DNA of 64,000 bases from Ancylobacter novellus DSM 506 (GCF_000092925.1 NC_014217.1:1860001-1924000), one strand, 5' to 3'. Positions 19,292 to 29,344 are shown, numbered from the stretch's first letter. Notes: generated from the sequence alone by a model not told the origin. Made by a program: numbers and translations.

Positions 19292-21118
19292 CTACTCCAC
19301 CGTCACGGATTTCGCCAGATTGCGCGGCTGGTCGACGTCGGTGCCCATCACCACCGCCGTGTGATAGGCGAGCAGCTGTACCGGGATGGCGTAGACCAGC
19401 GGCGCGACCAGCGGGTGCATGTCCGGCAGCACCAGCGTCGCCTCGGTCTCCAGCGACGCCTTCGCGGCGCCGGTCGCGTCGGTGATCAGGATGATCCGCC
19501 CGCCGCGCGCGGCAACCTCCTGCATGTTCGACATGGTCTTCTCGAACACCGCGTCGTGCGGGGCGATCACCACCACCGGCATCTTCTCGTCGATCAGCGC
19601 GATCGGGCCGTGCTTGAGCTCGCCGGCGGCATAGCCCTCAGCGTGGATGTAGGAGATTTCCTTCAGCTTCAGCGCGCCTTCCAGCGCCAGCGGATAGGAG
19701 GTGCCGCGGCCGAGATAGAGCACGTCCTGCGTCTTGGCGAAGGAGCGCGCGAGATGCTCGATGTCGCCTTCGAGCTTCAGCGCCTCGTTCATCAGGCGTG
19801 GCACCTCGACGAGCGCGTGGACCAGCGAGCGTTCTTCCGCCGCCGAGATGACACCGCGCGCGCGCCCCGCCGCCACCGCGACGGCGGCGAGCGTCGCCAG
19901 CTGACAGGTGAAGGCCTTGGTCGAGGCGACGCCGATCTCCGGCCCTGCCAGCGTCGGCATGATCACGTCCGCCTCGCGGGCGATGGTCGAGGTCGGCACG
20001 TTCACCACCGCCAGCAGATGCTGCTTGGCGTCGCGCGCATAGCGCAGCGAGGCCAGCGTGTCGGCGGTCTCGCCCGACTGCGAGATGACGATGGAGAGCC
20101 CGTTGGCCGGCAGCGGCGCCTCGCGGTAGCGGAACTCGGAGGCGACGTCGATCTCCACCGGCAGGCGCGCATAGCGCTCGAACCAGTATTTGGCGACGAG
20201 GCCGGCATAATAGGCGGTGCCGCAGGCGGCGATGGAGACGCGCTCCAGCTTGGCGAAGTCGAAGGGCAGGTTGCCGGGCAGCTGGACCGTGTCGCTCGCC
20301 ATATCGAGGTAATGCGCCAGCGTATGGGCGACGACCTCGGGCTGCTCATGCATCTCCTTGGCCATGAAGTGGCGGAAATTGCCCTTCTCGACCAGGAAGG
20401 CGGAAGCCGTGGTCTTCTGGGCCACGCGCTCGACGAGGGCGTTGGAAGCGTCGTGGATCTCCGCCCCGCCACGGCGCAGCACCGCCCAGTCACCGTCGTC
20501 GAGATAGGCGATGGTGTCGGTGAAGGGCGCCAGCGCGATGGCGTCGGAGCCGAGATACATCTCGCCCTTGCCGTAGCCGATGGCGAGCGGCGAACCCTTG
20601 CGGGCGCCGATCAAGAGGTTTTCCTCGCCGTCGATCAGGAAGGCGAGCGCGAAGGCGCCTTGCAGGCGCGGCAGCGTCGCCGCCACCGCATCGACCGGAT
20701 TGCGGCCGTCGCGCATTTCGCGGGTGACGAGGTGGGCGACGACCTCGGTGTCGGTCTCGCTCTCGAAATTGGCGCCCTCGCCAAGCAGCTCGTCGCGCAG
20801 TTCGCGGAAATTCTCGATGATGCCGTTATGGACCACGGCGACATTCGTCGTCGCATGCGGATGGGCATTGGCGACGCTGGGGCGGCCATGCGTCGCCCAG
20901 CGGGTATGGCCGATGCCGGTATGGCCCTTCAACGGCGCCTCGCGCAGCACGGCCTCCAGATTGCGCAGCTTGCCCTCGGCGCGGCGGCGGGCGAGGCGCC
21001 CGGTCTCCAGCGTGGCGAGGCCGGCCGAGTCATAGCCGCGATATTCCAGACGCTTCAGCGATTCGACGAGACGGTCGGCCACCGGAGCGGTGCCGACGAT
21101 GCCGATGATGCCACACAT
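19292..21118 (-). CDS. glmS: Glutamine--fructose-6-phosphate aminotransferase (isomerizing)
   Basis: Makes glucosamine-6-phosphate from fructose-6-phosphate and glutamine, the entry step to UDP-GlcNAc. It is 608 aa. The N-terminal glutaminase begins CGIIGIVGT (Cys2 becomes the nucleophile after Met removal) and has LEYRGYDSAG and TRWATHG. Two SIS domains follow with ISQSGETADTL and GRGTSYPLALEGALKLKEISY, and the C-terminus is PRNLAKSVTVE. It is 121 bases downstream of glmU in the same direction, a common pairing. No glmS ribozyme-like element was recognised. Confidence 0.98.
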   Translation of the reverse strand: MCGIIGIVGTAPVADRLVESLKRLEYRGYDSAGLATLETGRLARRRAEGKLRNLEAVLREAPLKGHTGIGHTRWATHGRPSVANAHPHATTNVAVVHNGIIENFRELRDELLGEGANFESETDTEVVAHLVTREMRDGRNPVDAVAATLPRLQGAFALAFLIDGEENLLIGARKGSPLAIGYGKGEMYLGSDAIALAPFTDTIAYLDDGDWAVLRRGGAEIHDASNALVERVAQKTTASAFLVEKGNFRHFMAKEMHEQPEVVAHTLAHYLDMASDTVQLPGNLPFDFAKLERVSIAACGTAYYAGLVAKYWFERYARLPVEIDVASEFRYREAPLPANGLSIVISQSGETADTLASLRYARDAKQHLLAVVNVPTSTIAREADVIMPTLAGPEIGVASTKAFTCQLATLAAVAVAAGRARGVISAAEERSLVHALVEVPRLMNEALKLEGDIEHLARSFAKTQDVLYLGRGTSYPLALEGALKLKEISYIHAEGYAAGELKHGPIALIDEKMPVVVIAPHDAVFEKTMSNMQEVAARGGRIILITDATGAAKASLETEATLVLPDMHPLVAPLVYAIPVQLLAYHTAVVMGTDVDQPRNLAKSVTVE

Positions 21119-21239
21119 GGACAGGCGTTCTCCGGGAAGCGACGGTCTGAAGGCGACGATTCTGCGACACAGGGTTTAACCGCCGGTCACCGCATCATCG
21201 AAATCAATTCGAATGTCGCTTCGTATCGCCCGCTTCGTG

Positions 21240-22592
21240 TCATTTCTTCGGCGCGAGGCCGGCGGAGAGCCGCTCGCGCAGCCGCTTCGCCAGCCCCGGC
21301 TTGTTGACCTGCCGGGCGCGGCCGATGGCGAGCGCGTCGGCCGGCACGTCCTCGGTGATGACCGAGCCGGTGCCGAGATAGGCACCGTCGCCCACCGTCA
21401 CCGGCGCCACCAGCAGGCTGTTGGTGCCGATGAAGGCGTTGGCGCCGATGGTGGTGCGGTGCTTGCGGAAGCCGTCGTAATTGCAGGTGATGGTGCCGGC
21501 GCCGATGTTGGTGTTCGCGCCGACGCTGGAATCGCCGACATAGGAGAGGTGGTTCACCTTGACGCCCGGCGCGAGGTCGGACGCCTTGATCTCCACGAAG
21601 TTGCCGACATGCACGCCCTCGCCGAGCTCGGCGCCGGGGCGCAGCCGGGCGAAGGGGCCGACGATCGCGCCCGCGCCGACATGCGCGCCCTCGACATGGC
21701 TGAAGGCGCGGATGGTGGCGCCCTCCTCCACGCTGACGCCGGGACCGAAGAACACATTGGGCTCGATCACTACGTCGCGGCCAAGCTTCGTGTCGGCGGA
21801 GAAGAACACCGTCTCAGGCGCTACCAGCGTCGCGCCATTGTCCATGGCGTGGCGGCGCAGGCGCGCCTGCAGGATCGCCTCGGCCTCGGCGAGCTGGGCG
21901 CGGCTGTTGACGCCGACCACCTCCTCCACCGCCGCTTCGCACACCGCCGCGGCGCGTCCGAGCGCGCGGGCGATCTCGACGACGTCGGTGAGGTAGAACT
22001 CCTTCTTGGCGTTGGCGTCGCCGACGCTTTGGAGGATGTCAAGCGCCGCGCGCCCGTCGAGCGCCATCAGGCCGGCATTGCACAGGCCGACGGCAAGCTC
22101 CTCAGGGCTTGCCTCCTTGTGTTCGCGTATGGCGACGAGCGCGCCGTCACCATCCGTCACCAGCCGGCCATAGCCGGTCGGATCGTCCGGCCGGAAGCCG
22201 AGCACGGAGACCGCCGCGCCGCCGGCGAGTGGGCCGCGCAGCTCGCCGATGGTCTCGATCCGCACCAGCGGCGTGTCGCCATACATCACCACCACGTCGT
22301 CATAGCCGCGCGCCAGCGCCTCGCGCGCCGCCAGCACCGCGTGGGCGGTGCCGCGCCGCTCCGACTGCACGAACAGTTCCGCCTCCGGCGCCACGCGGCG
22401 CACCTCGGCAGCCACCGCCTCATGGCCGGGACCGACCACCACGGCGAGATGCGCCGCCCCGGCGGCGAGCGCCGTGTCCAGCACATGCGAGACCATCGGC
22501 CGGCCGGCGAGCCTGTGCAGCACCTTCGGCAGCGCCGAGAGCATGCGCGTGCCTTCCCCGGCCGCGAGAACGATGACGAGAAGCTGGCGCAT
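21240..22592 (-). CDS. glmU: Bifunctional GlmU (GlcNAc-1-P uridyltransferase / GlcN-1-P acetyltransferase)
   Basis: Acetylates glucosamine-1-phosphate and then forms UDP-GlcNAc, the donor for peptidoglycan and lipid A. It is 450 aa. The pyrophosphorylase domain starts [18 protein letters not shown]. From about residue 250 there is a left-handed beta-helix of hexapeptide repeats, with [18 protein letters not shown] and [17 protein letters not shown] typical of the acetyltransferase site. The first gene of a likely glmU-glmS unit. Confidence 0.98.
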   Translation of the reverse strand: MRQLLVIVLAAGEGTRMLSALPKVLHRLAGRPMVSHVLDTALAAGAAHLAVVVGPGHEAVAAEVRRVAPEAELFVQSERRGTAHAVLAAREALARGYDDVVVMYGDTPLVRIETIGELRGPLAGGAAVSVLGFRPDDPTGYGRLVTDGDGALVAIREHKEASPEELAVGLCNAGLMALDGRAALDILQSVGDANAKKEFYLTDVVEIARALGRAAAVCEAAVEEVVGVNSRAQLAEAEAILQARLRRHAMDNGATLVAPETVFFSADTKLGRDVVIEPNVFFGPGVSVEEGATIRAFSHVEGAHVGAGAIVGPFARLRPGAELGEGVHVGNFVEIKASDLAPGVKVNHLSYVGDSSVGANTNIGAGTITCNYDGFRKHRTTIGANAFIGTNSLLVAPVTVGDGAYLGTGSVITEDVPADALAIGRARQVNKPGLAKRLRERLSAGLAPKK

Positions 22593-22721
22593 CGGCGAAA
22601 CTCCGGCAGGCGCGACGAACAGTCGGATGGAGAGCGGTATCTAGCCTGCCGCGTGCATCTACGAAAGACGTTGGCGCGAGGCGGCGACGGCGTCCGGCGG
22701 AACGTGTATCAGGGACGCGCC

Positions 22722-23678
22722 ATGACCGACCCCTCGCCTGCCCCCGGCGATTCCCCCTCTCCCGCCCACCTCTCCCTCGCGCACAACCCGCGGGCGCTGT
22801 TCGCGCTGCTGGCGATGCCGCTGTTCTTCGCCACCAACCTGATCGTCGGGCGCGCCGTCGTCGGCACGGTGGCGCCGTGGTCGCTGGCCTTCTGGCGCTG
22901 GCTCTTCGCGGCGGCGATGCTGCTGCCCTTCGCCATCCCAGCCCTCATCGGCCACCGCTACCTGCTGGCGGCGCAGTGGAAGCGGATATTGCTGCTCGGC
23001 CTGCTGGGCATGGTGCTGTGCGGCGGCAACGTCTATGCGGCGCTGGAGACCACCACGGCGACCAACGCGACGCTGATCTACACCACCTCCACCATCATGA
23101 TCGTGGTGATGGACGCCGTGCTGGCCCGCCGGCGCCTGCCGCTGGTGCAGTTCATTGGCACGCTGGCGGGATTTGCCGGCATCGCGCTGATCACCGTACA
23201 TGGCGAGCCGCTGCGGCTCATGGAATTGGAATTCAACGACGGCGACCTCGGCATCCTCGTCGCCGCGATCGCCTGGGCGGCCTATTCGCTGATGATGCGC
23301 GACGGGCCGCTCGTCCGGATGGGCAGCGTCGCCATCTTCGCCACCGTGGCCGTGGCCGGCACGGCACTGCTGGCGCCGCTGGCGCTGTGGGAAGCGGCGA
23401 ATGGCGGCGTGCAGCCGCACGGGCTGGAAGCCTGGAGCGCCATCATCTTCCTCGCCATCTTCCCCTCGGTGCTGGCCTTCATCCTGTTCCTGTACTGCGT
23501 GAAGGTGGCGGGCGCCCCGGTGACAGCCAACTTCCTCTATACGCTGCCTGTCTATGGCGTGCTGCTGGCGGTGCTGCTGCTGGGCGAGGAACTGCACGTC
23601 TACCATGCCGTCGGTTTCGTGCTGGTGCTCGGCGGCGTGGTGCTGGCGACCTACCGGCCGGCGGCCAAGCCGCACTGA
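22722..23678 (+). CDS. DMT-superfamily (EamA) transporter
   Basis: A 318-residue inner-membrane transporter with two EamA repeats and about ten transmembrane helices. The typical starts are SLAFWRWLFAAAMLLPF in the first repeat, and VLAFILFLYCVKVAGAPVTA with FLYTLPVYGVLLAVLLLGE in the second. The substrate is unknown; relatives export amino acids or other small metabolites. The ATG at 22722 is chosen because the membrane part begins shortly after it; the long upstream frame is a shadow of glmU. A small membrane gene follows after 73 bases. Confidence 0.88.
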   Translation: MTDPSPAPGDSPSPAHLSLAHNPRALFALLAMPLFFATNLIVGRAVVGTVAPWSLAFWRWLFAAAMLLPFAIPALIGHRYLLAAQWKRILLLGLLGMVLCGGNVYAALETTTATNATLIYTTSTIMIVVMDAVLARRRLPLVQFIGTLAGFAGIALITVHGEPLRLMELEFNDGDLGILVAAIAWAAYSLMMRDGPLVRMGSVAIFATVAVAGTALLAPLALWEAANGGVQPHGLEAWSAIIFLAIFPSVLAFILFLYCVKVAGAPVTANFLYTLPVYGVLLAVLLLGEELHVYHAVGFVLVLGGVVLATYRPAAKPH

Positions 23679-23751
23679 TCGCCACGCATTGATCGCCCCG
23701 CCGGGCCGTGCCATGCAGGGCCGTCCGGCGGAACATTCGGAGGATCGTCAG

Positions 23752-24132
23752 ATGGCCTATCGCAGCTTCCTGCCGGGACCGCGCACCAGCAACGTCATCA
23801 TCGCACTCGGCGGCTTCGCGCTCGGCTGGGCGATCTATGTGCGCTACGCGCTGGTGGAGCAGTCGGCGGTCGGCCTCGCCTGCCGCGGCGTCGAGACGGC
23901 GACCTGCGAGACCCGCGCGCTGGTGGTGACGCTGTTCGGTTATTCGGTGTTCGGCATCGCCGCGGTGGCGACGTCGCTCATCCACCTCATCCGCCCGTCG
24001 GCGGTGATGTTCACCATCGCGCTGATGGCCACCGCCGTGGGCGTGGTGATGTACAACAACAACCTCGCCGCGCTGGCCGGCGGGCTGCTGCTCATCTCGT
24101 TCGCCCGGCCCTGGCGAAGCGCCAGAGCGTGA
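23752..24132 (+). CDS. Small four-helix membrane protein, unknown function
   Basis: A 126-residue protein with four predicted membrane helices, for example NVIIALGGFALGWAIYV and AVMFTIALMATAVGVVMY. I do not recognise a family. The ATG at 23752 follows GGAGGATC, a good ribosome binding site. Its last 41 bases overlap the 3' end of the convergent GH17 gene. A link to the glucan genes is suggested only by position. Confidence 0.72.
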   Translation: MAYRSFLPGPRTSNVIIALGGFALGWAIYVRYALVEQSAVGLACRGVETATCETRALVVTLFGYSVFGIAAVATSLIHLIRPSAVMFTIALMATAVGVVMYNNNLAALAGGLLLISFARPWRSARA

Positions 24133-25714
24133 GACCGAGCAGGACGAACAGTCCGCTGGTCCACAACGCCTGCCAGTTGGCGAAGGTCTCGTTCACCGCG
24201 ACATAAAGGCCGCTGCCGAGAAGCACCGCCCCGGCGATGATCTCGGCGTGGCGCTCGTCGCCGGGCCGCCGCGGACCGGAGATCAGCGCGTAGAAGGCGA
24301 AGGCGGTGATGATCGGGGTCAGCCCGGCAAACTGGAAGTCCTTGTAGCGCGGGTCGAACACAAGCCCGAAGGCGATCTGCACCGTCAGCACGATGGAGGC
24401 GGCGAGCAGGAGGGCGAGCAGGCGCTCGAACCCCGTCGCCTCCGGCGTCGCCGCCGGGTTGAGCGCGGCGGTGAGACTGGGACGGCGGGCGCGCAAGCCG
24501 ATGCCAGCGGCGCAGGCGAGCGGTACCAGCAGCGCCAATGCGAGCAGCGCAATGCCGCGGGTCCAGCCGCCGACGCCGAGGCTCTCGACCGGCACCGTCG
24601 CCACCAGCCGGCCATAGAGCAGGCCGGCGAAGAAGGCGATGCCGGCTACAGCGAGCCAGCGCCGCGTCCTCATCCGCTCCGGCCCGGCGCGACGCTTCGC
24701 CGCGCCCGCGGCGAGGAAGATGGCGCCAGCGAAGACCACGCCGACAAGCGCCTGCAGCTTCCATTCGGGATGATCCGAGACCGCCTCGCCCCAGGTGAAC
24801 TTGAAGTCGCGCGTATAGGCGTCGAGGAAGCCCCAATGACCGCCCACCGTGCCTTCCGAGGCCCGCTTCCACGGCTGGTCGAAGGCCTCGATCACGTTGA
24901 GCCGGTAGCCCTTGGCCTTGGCCAGCGCCAGCAGTTCCTGGATCACGTTGGCCTGGTTCGAGGGCGAAGGCAGTGCCCCCTCGCGCATGCGGCCCTGGCT
25001 CGGCCAGCCGGTCTCGCCGATCAGGATTTCCTTGCCGGCAAAGATTTCACCGACATGCTCGCGTATGTCGTTGAGATGGGCGACGGAATCCTGCGCGGCG
25101 ACCGGCAAGTCCTCCCAGAAAGGCAGGATGTGCACGGTGACGAAATCGACCGAATTGGCGAGGTCGCGATTGCGTTCCCAGAACTCCCAGACATCGGCAT
25201 AGGTGACTTCGACGCCCGGCGGGAGCTTGCCCTTCACTTCCTTGATCACGGCGGCGAGGTCGATGGCGGAGAGCTCGCCGCGCAGCAGCACCTCGTTGCC
25301 GACGACCACCGCCTTGACCACGTCGGGGTTCTGCTGCACCGCCTTGAGGCCGGCATCGATCTCGACCCGGTTCTTCGCCGGGTCCCCGCTGAGCCAGATG
25401 CCCTGCAGCACGGTGAGGCCGTGCTTGCGGGCGAGCTCGGGCACCACCGACATCCCCATCTGGGTCGAATAGGTGCGCACGCACTGGCTGATTTTGGCCA
25501 GCCGGGCGAAATCGTCGTCGATCTGCTCCGGCGGGATCACCAGCCCCGCCGTGAAGGGCGACTGGTTGGGGCGGAACGGCGCATAGGAGACGCAGGGCAG
25601 CTTCTCGCCGGCGGCCAGCGGCGAGACCGGCGCCGGCACGGGCTGGCCGAGCCAGGCCCATACGGCAACGATCGCCGCACAGACGACGGCGGCAAGCGCG
25701 AGGGGCAGTCGCAT
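24092..25714 (-). CDS. GH17-domain membrane protein, NdvC-like glucan enzyme
   Basis: A 540-residue protein: signal-anchor (1-20), a periplasmic GH17-like domain (about 40-310), then about seven transmembrane helices (from about 322). The GH17 acid/base would be Glu141 in VVVGNEVLL and the nucleophile Glu234 in GETGWPSQG. In Bradyrhizobium, NdvC (a GH17-type protein) is needed for the beta-(1,6) linkages of cyclic beta-(1,3),(1,6)-glucan; this gene has that architecture and lies beside an NdvB-like gene, so a transglycosylase acting on the nascent glucan is likely. It is divergent from the two plus-strand genes. The exact linkage is an inference. Confidence 0.8.
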   Translation of the reverse strand: MRLPLALAAVVCAAIVAVWAWLGQPVPAPVSPLAAGEKLPCVSYAPFRPNQSPFTAGLVIPPEQIDDDFARLAKISQCVRTYSTQMGMSVVPELARKHGLTVLQGIWLSGDPAKNRVEIDAGLKAVQQNPDVVKAVVVGNEVLLRGELSAIDLAAVIKEVKGKLPPGVEVTYADVWEFWERNRDLANSVDFVTVHILPFWEDLPVAAQDSVAHLNDIREHVGEIFAGKEILIGETGWPSQGRMREGALPSPSNQANVIQELLALAKAKGYRLNVIEAFDQPWKRASEGTVGGHWGFLDAYTRDFKFTWGEAVSDHPEWKLQALVGVVFAGAIFLAAGAAKRRAGPERMRTRRWLAVAGIAFFAGLLYGRLVATVPVESLGVGGWTRGIALLALALLVPLACAAGIGLRARRPSLTAALNPAATPEATGFERLLALLLAASIVLTVQIAFGLVFDPRYKDFQFAGLTPIITAFAFYALISGPRRPGDERHAEIIAGAVLLGSGLYVAVNETFANWQALWTSGLFVLLGLTLWRFARAGRTR

Positions 25715-25921
25715 GCGGGGGAACTCCGAATGGGCGGCCGACAGGTTTCACCCTGCCGGGTAGCGGGGCTTTCGCGCCGGGGCAAGAGGCGTTCGAAAAA
25801 GGGCGGAATTTTGCATTATCTGACGCTTGGGAGGGGTGCCGTCATGCTGACAAATTCCACCGCTTCTCCTACTGTCTGACCGCTCCGGTATTTCCTCCTT
25901 TATGCGTGTGACGTTTCCCTC

Positions 25922-26410
25922 ATGTTGTGCTCCCTACGTTTCCTCGCCGCTGCGCTCCTTGGCGGCTCCGTCCTGATGGCTGCCAGCTCCGGCGCCTTTG
26001 CCCAGAGCGCTTCGCCGGAGCAGAAGCCGGCCGAGCAGAAGTCGCCCGAGGAGCAGGCCAAGGAGGAGGCGCTGCGCCGCTCCATCGAGGAATATGCCGA
26101 GGCGGCGAAGCTGCCGGGCAATGCCGGCCTGCCGGAATGCGTGTGGAGCGGCCGGCGCATCGCCATGCTGCTGTGGCGCGACGATGTCGACACCGCCCGC
26201 CGCCACATGGAGCTCTATGAGCGCTTCGGATGCCCCACCGAGCACCTGAAGATCGCCTTCCGTTGCCTCGTCCGGCAGGGCAACATCGACTCCAAGTCGC
26301 CCGAGCGACTTTCCGAGCGCGTGCATGCGTGCTGGGTCAACCCGGATGCGCCGCCGCCCGGCACGCCGGCGGCGACGCCCGCGCCCTCACCGGCGCCCGC
26401 AGCGCAATAA
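25922..26410 (+). CDS. Small secreted protein of the glucan locus, possibly NdvD-like
   Basis: A 162-residue protein with a signal peptide (about 1-30, LLGGSVLMAASSGAFAQ). A Lys/Glu/Gln-rich segment, a helical middle region and a Pro/Ala tail follow. The mature part has four cysteines (in PECVW, GCPTE, RCLV and HACW), compatible with two disulfides. It lies between the GH17 gene and the GH17-GT2 gene, 210 bases upstream of the latter on the same strand. Short proteins beside ndvB/ndvC in related bacteria are annotated as beta-glucan synthesis factors; that link is by position, not by a recognised domain. Confidence 0.6.
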   Translation: MLCSLRFLAAALLGGSVLMAASSGAFAQSASPEQKPAEQKSPEEQAKEEALRRSIEEYAEAAKLPGNAGLPECVWSGRRIAMLLWRDDVDTARRHMELYERFGCPTEHLKIAFRCLVRQGNIDSKSPERLSERVHACWVNPDAPPPGTPAATPAPSPAPAAQ

Positions 26411-26620
26411 TTTCTCTTCGCGGCCCGTGCTGTGACATCGGCGCGACATAGCCGTGCCATAGTGCGGAACAAATATCACATTCACGCGTTTGCAGCGGCG
26501 ACCCGGCATTCTCGGAAGACAAATCGCGCTTGTCGCGATGCGGCGACGATCGTGCTGCAACTGCGTTGAAAGTAGACTATATTCCGCCCTGTTACCTCCT
26601 TCGTTCTGTGGGTTAGTACC

Positions 26621-29266
26621 ATGCGCCCCGCCGTTCGTGTCGCTGCCGCTGCCGTTGCGGCAGTCACGTGCATCCACGCTTTTGTCTGGTTGGCACTGCG
26701 CGAGGAGGTAACGGCACCCGCCGTTCCCGATCGCTTCCAGAGCATGTCCTTCGCGCCCTATGGACGCGACACCAACCCCGACAAGGGTGAGGCGACGACG
26801 GAGGCGCAGATCCGCTCGGACATCGAGGCGGTCGCGCCTTACACGCGCGCGGTGCGTACCTACGCCTCGACGGGCAATCTCGACCTCGTTACCAAGATCG
26901 CCGCCGAGAAGGGCCTGAAGACCACCATCGGCGCGTGGCTCGACGAGGACGAGGATCGCAACGCGCGTGAGATCACGAACGCGATCGACGTCGCGCGCAA
27001 GAATTCCAACGTGATGGGCATCGTGGTCGGCAACGAGTCGATCCTGCGTGCCGAGCGCACGCCCCAGCAACTCATCGACACCATCCGCAAGGTGAAGAGC
27101 CAGACCAACGTCCCGGTGACCACCGGCGAGACGTGGGACGTGTGGCTCGACCATCCCGAGCTGGTCTCGGCGGTGGACTACATCGCCGCCCATATCCTCC
27201 CCTACTGGGAAGGCGTTCCGGCCGATCAGGTCGTCGATCGCACCATCGGCATCTATGACCGCCTGCGCGCCGCCTATCCGGGCAAGCGCATCGTCATCGC
27301 CGAGTTCGGCTGGCCGAGCGCGGGCTACAACCGCGACGCCGCCGTGCCGGGCGAACTCGAGCAGGCCAAGGTCATCCGCACCTTCGCGGCGCGGGCGGAT
27401 GCGCTCGGCATCGAATACAATTTGATCGAGGCGTTCGACGCGCCGTGGAAGAGCTTCGAGGGCAGCGTCGGCCAGTACTGGGGCATGCTCGACGCCGACC
27501 GTGAGCTGAAATTCTCCCTCTCCGGCCCCCTCACCCCGGCGACCTATACCGCCACCGCTGCGATCGCGCTGCTGCTCGGCATCGCCTTCTCGCTGCCGGT
27601 GTTCCGCTTCGCCCGGCTGACCATGACGCAGGCCGTGGTGATGATCGGCGCCGCCAACCTCGTCGGCGCCTGGATCGCCACCGTCACCGACCACTGGCTG
27701 ACGCACTACGTCGTCGGCGGCAACAAGGTGACCTTCATCGTCAGCCTGGTGCTGCTGGTGCCGCTCGTCGTCGTCATGCTGTACCGGATCGAGGAACTGG
27801 CCACCATCGCCTTCGGCCGCTCGCCGCGCCGCCTGCTGCGCGCCGGCAATGCCGCGCAGCCCACCCGCACGCCCAAGGTCTCGATCCACATCCCGGCCTA
27901 CAAGGAGCCGCCGGAGATGCTGAAGCAGACGCTGGACAGCGTCGCGCGGCTGAACTGGCCGAACTTCGAGTGCCTAGTCATCATCAACAACACGCCGGAC
28001 CCCGCCTTCTGGGAGCCGATCGAGGAGCATTGCCGCGAGCTCGGCGAGCGCTTCAAGTTCATCAACCTGCCGAAGGTGGCGGGCTTCAAGGCCGGCGCGC
28101 TGCGCGAGGCCATGCTGCAGACCGCGCCGGACGCCGAGATCATCGGCGTGATCGACGCCGACTACGTCGTCGACCCGAACTGGCTTATGGACCTCGTGCC
28201 CACCTTCGAGGACCCCACCGTCGGCATCGTGCAGGCGCCGCAGGATCACCGCGACGCCAATCGCAGCCTGCTGCACGAGGCGATGAACACCGAATATGCC
28301 GGCTTCTTCGACATCGGCATGGTCCAGCGCAACGAGCATGACGCCATCGTCGTGCACGGCACCATGTGCCTGATGCGCCGCGCCGCCATGGTCGAGGCGG
28401 GCGATTGGTCGAGCGAGACGATCTGCGAGGACACCGACCTCGGCCTGTCGATCGTCGAGCGCGGCTGGAAGAGCCACTACACCAACACCCGCTACGGCTG
28501 GGGCCTGCTGCCGGACGACTTCGCCTCGTTCAAGAAGCAGCGTCATCGCTGGGCCTATGGCGGCATGCAGATCATCAAGAAGCACTGGCGCCGCATGCTC
28601 CCGAACGGCGGCACCCGCCTCACCCCGGCGCAGCGCCGCGAGTTCAGCATCGGCTGGGTCTCGTGGCTCGGCTCGGAGAGCATCGGTGCGCTGGTGGCGG
28701 TCCTGTCGCTGCTGTGGGTGCCCTTCGTGCTCGCCTTCGGCATCGCCGTGCCGCAGCACATCCTCACCATGCCGATCCTGTTCTGCTTCGGCATCTACCT
28801 GCTGCACTTCATTGCGCTGTACCGGCTGCGCGTGGCGACCACGCCGGTGCGCATGCTCGGCGCCGCCTTCGCGGCGATGGCGGTCCAGTTCACCGTGGCC
28901 AAGGCGGTCTATGACAGCTTCCGCTACAAGGACCTCGCCTTCGCCCGCACCGCCAAGGGCAGCTGGCTCGCGGACGCCGCCCGCGCCTTCCCGGCGCTGC
29001 CGGAGGCGATCATCGGCTCGGGGCTCATGCTCTCGGCCATCGCGCTGCGCATGACCAACTGGCACGCGGTGGTGGAGATCGACCTCTTCGCCTTCGCGCT
29101 CGCCATTCAGAGCCTGCCCTTCCTCGCCGCCGCCGGCATCGGCTGGCTGGAAGGCTCGCCGCTCAACGCCTTCCCGACCTGGGCGAGCCTGCGCGCCCGC
29201 GCGCTGGCGCTGCTGCCCGGCCGCGCCGCGCAGGCCGAGGCGATCCCGGAGAAGGTGCGCAGCTGA
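26621..29266 (+). CDS. GH17-GT2 fusion, NdvB-like beta-glucan synthase
   Basis: An 881-residue inner-membrane protein. An N-terminal helix (6-26) leads to a GH17-like domain with Glu139 in VVGNES and Glu228 in AEFGWPS as catalytic candidates. Three helices follow (about 308-390), then a GT2 domain: Asp512 and Asp514 in IDADYV, CEDTDLG at 602-608, and QRHRW at 640-644, the processive-glycosyltransferase motif. More helices end the protein. The same fusion is described for NdvB of Bradyrhizobium and Pseudomonas, which makes beta-(1,3)-glucan. The ATG at 26621 gives the anchor helix. A strong terminator follows. Confidence 0.85.
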   Translation: MRPAVRVAAAAVAAVTCIHAFVWLALREEVTAPAVPDRFQSMSFAPYGRDTNPDKGEATTEAQIRSDIEAVAPYTRAVRTYASTGNLDLVTKIAAEKGLKTTIGAWLDEDEDRNAREITNAIDVARKNSNVMGIVVGNESILRAERTPQQLIDTIRKVKSQTNVPVTTGETWDVWLDHPELVSAVDYIAAHILPYWEGVPADQVVDRTIGIYDRLRAAYPGKRIVIAEFGWPSAGYNRDAAVPGELEQAKVIRTFAARADALGIEYNLIEAFDAPWKSFEGSVGQYWGMLDADRELKFSLSGPLTPATYTATAAIALLLGIAFSLPVFRFARLTMTQAVVMIGAANLVGAWIATVTDHWLTHYVVGGNKVTFIVSLVLLVPLVVVMLYRIEELATIAFGRSPRRLLRAGNAAQPTRTPKVSIHIPAYKEPPEMLKQTLDSVARLNWPNFECLVIINNTPDPAFWEPIEEHCRELGERFKFINLPKVAGFKAGALREAMLQTAPDAEIIGVIDADYVVDPNWLMDLVPTFEDPTVGIVQAPQDHRDANRSLLHEAMNTEYAGFFDIGMVQRNEHDAIVVHGTMCLMRRAAMVEAGDWSSETICEDTDLGLSIVERGWKSHYTNTRYGWGLLPDDFASFKKQRHRWAYGGMQIIKKHWRRMLPNGGTRLTPAQRREFSIGWVSWLGSESIGALVAVLSLLWVPFVLAFGIAVPQHILTMPILFCFGIYLLHFIALYRLRVATTPVRMLGAAFAAMAVQFTVAKAVYDSFRYKDLAFARTAKGSWLADAARAFPALPEAIIGSGLMLSAIALRMTNWHAVVEIDLFAFALAIQSLPFLAAAGIGWLEGSPLNAFPTWASLRARALALLPGRAAQAEAIPEKVRS

Positions 29267-29290
29267 TCCGCCGCTCCACGACTGGATAAG

Positions 29291-29327
29291 AAAAGGCCCG
29301 GAAGCGATTCCGGGCCTTTTACTTTTT
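29291..29327 (+). terminator. Intrinsic terminator of the GH17-GT2 gene
   Basis: A perfect 13-base-pair stem (AAAAGGCCCGGAA at 29291-29303, TTCCGGGCCTTTT at 29308-29320) has the loop GCGA and is followed by ACTTTTTT. It lies 25 bases after the stop codon. The A-run before the stem would also allow termination in the opposite direction for the convergent VOC gene, whose stop is at 29345. Confidence 0.92.
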
Positions 29328-29344
29328 TGGTTGGAAGGCTGGCC

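Noticed and set aside
21213..22721. Long N-terminal extension of the EamA transporter frame
   Set aside because: This part is antisense to glmU; the transporter starts at the ATG at 22722, where the membrane helices begin.
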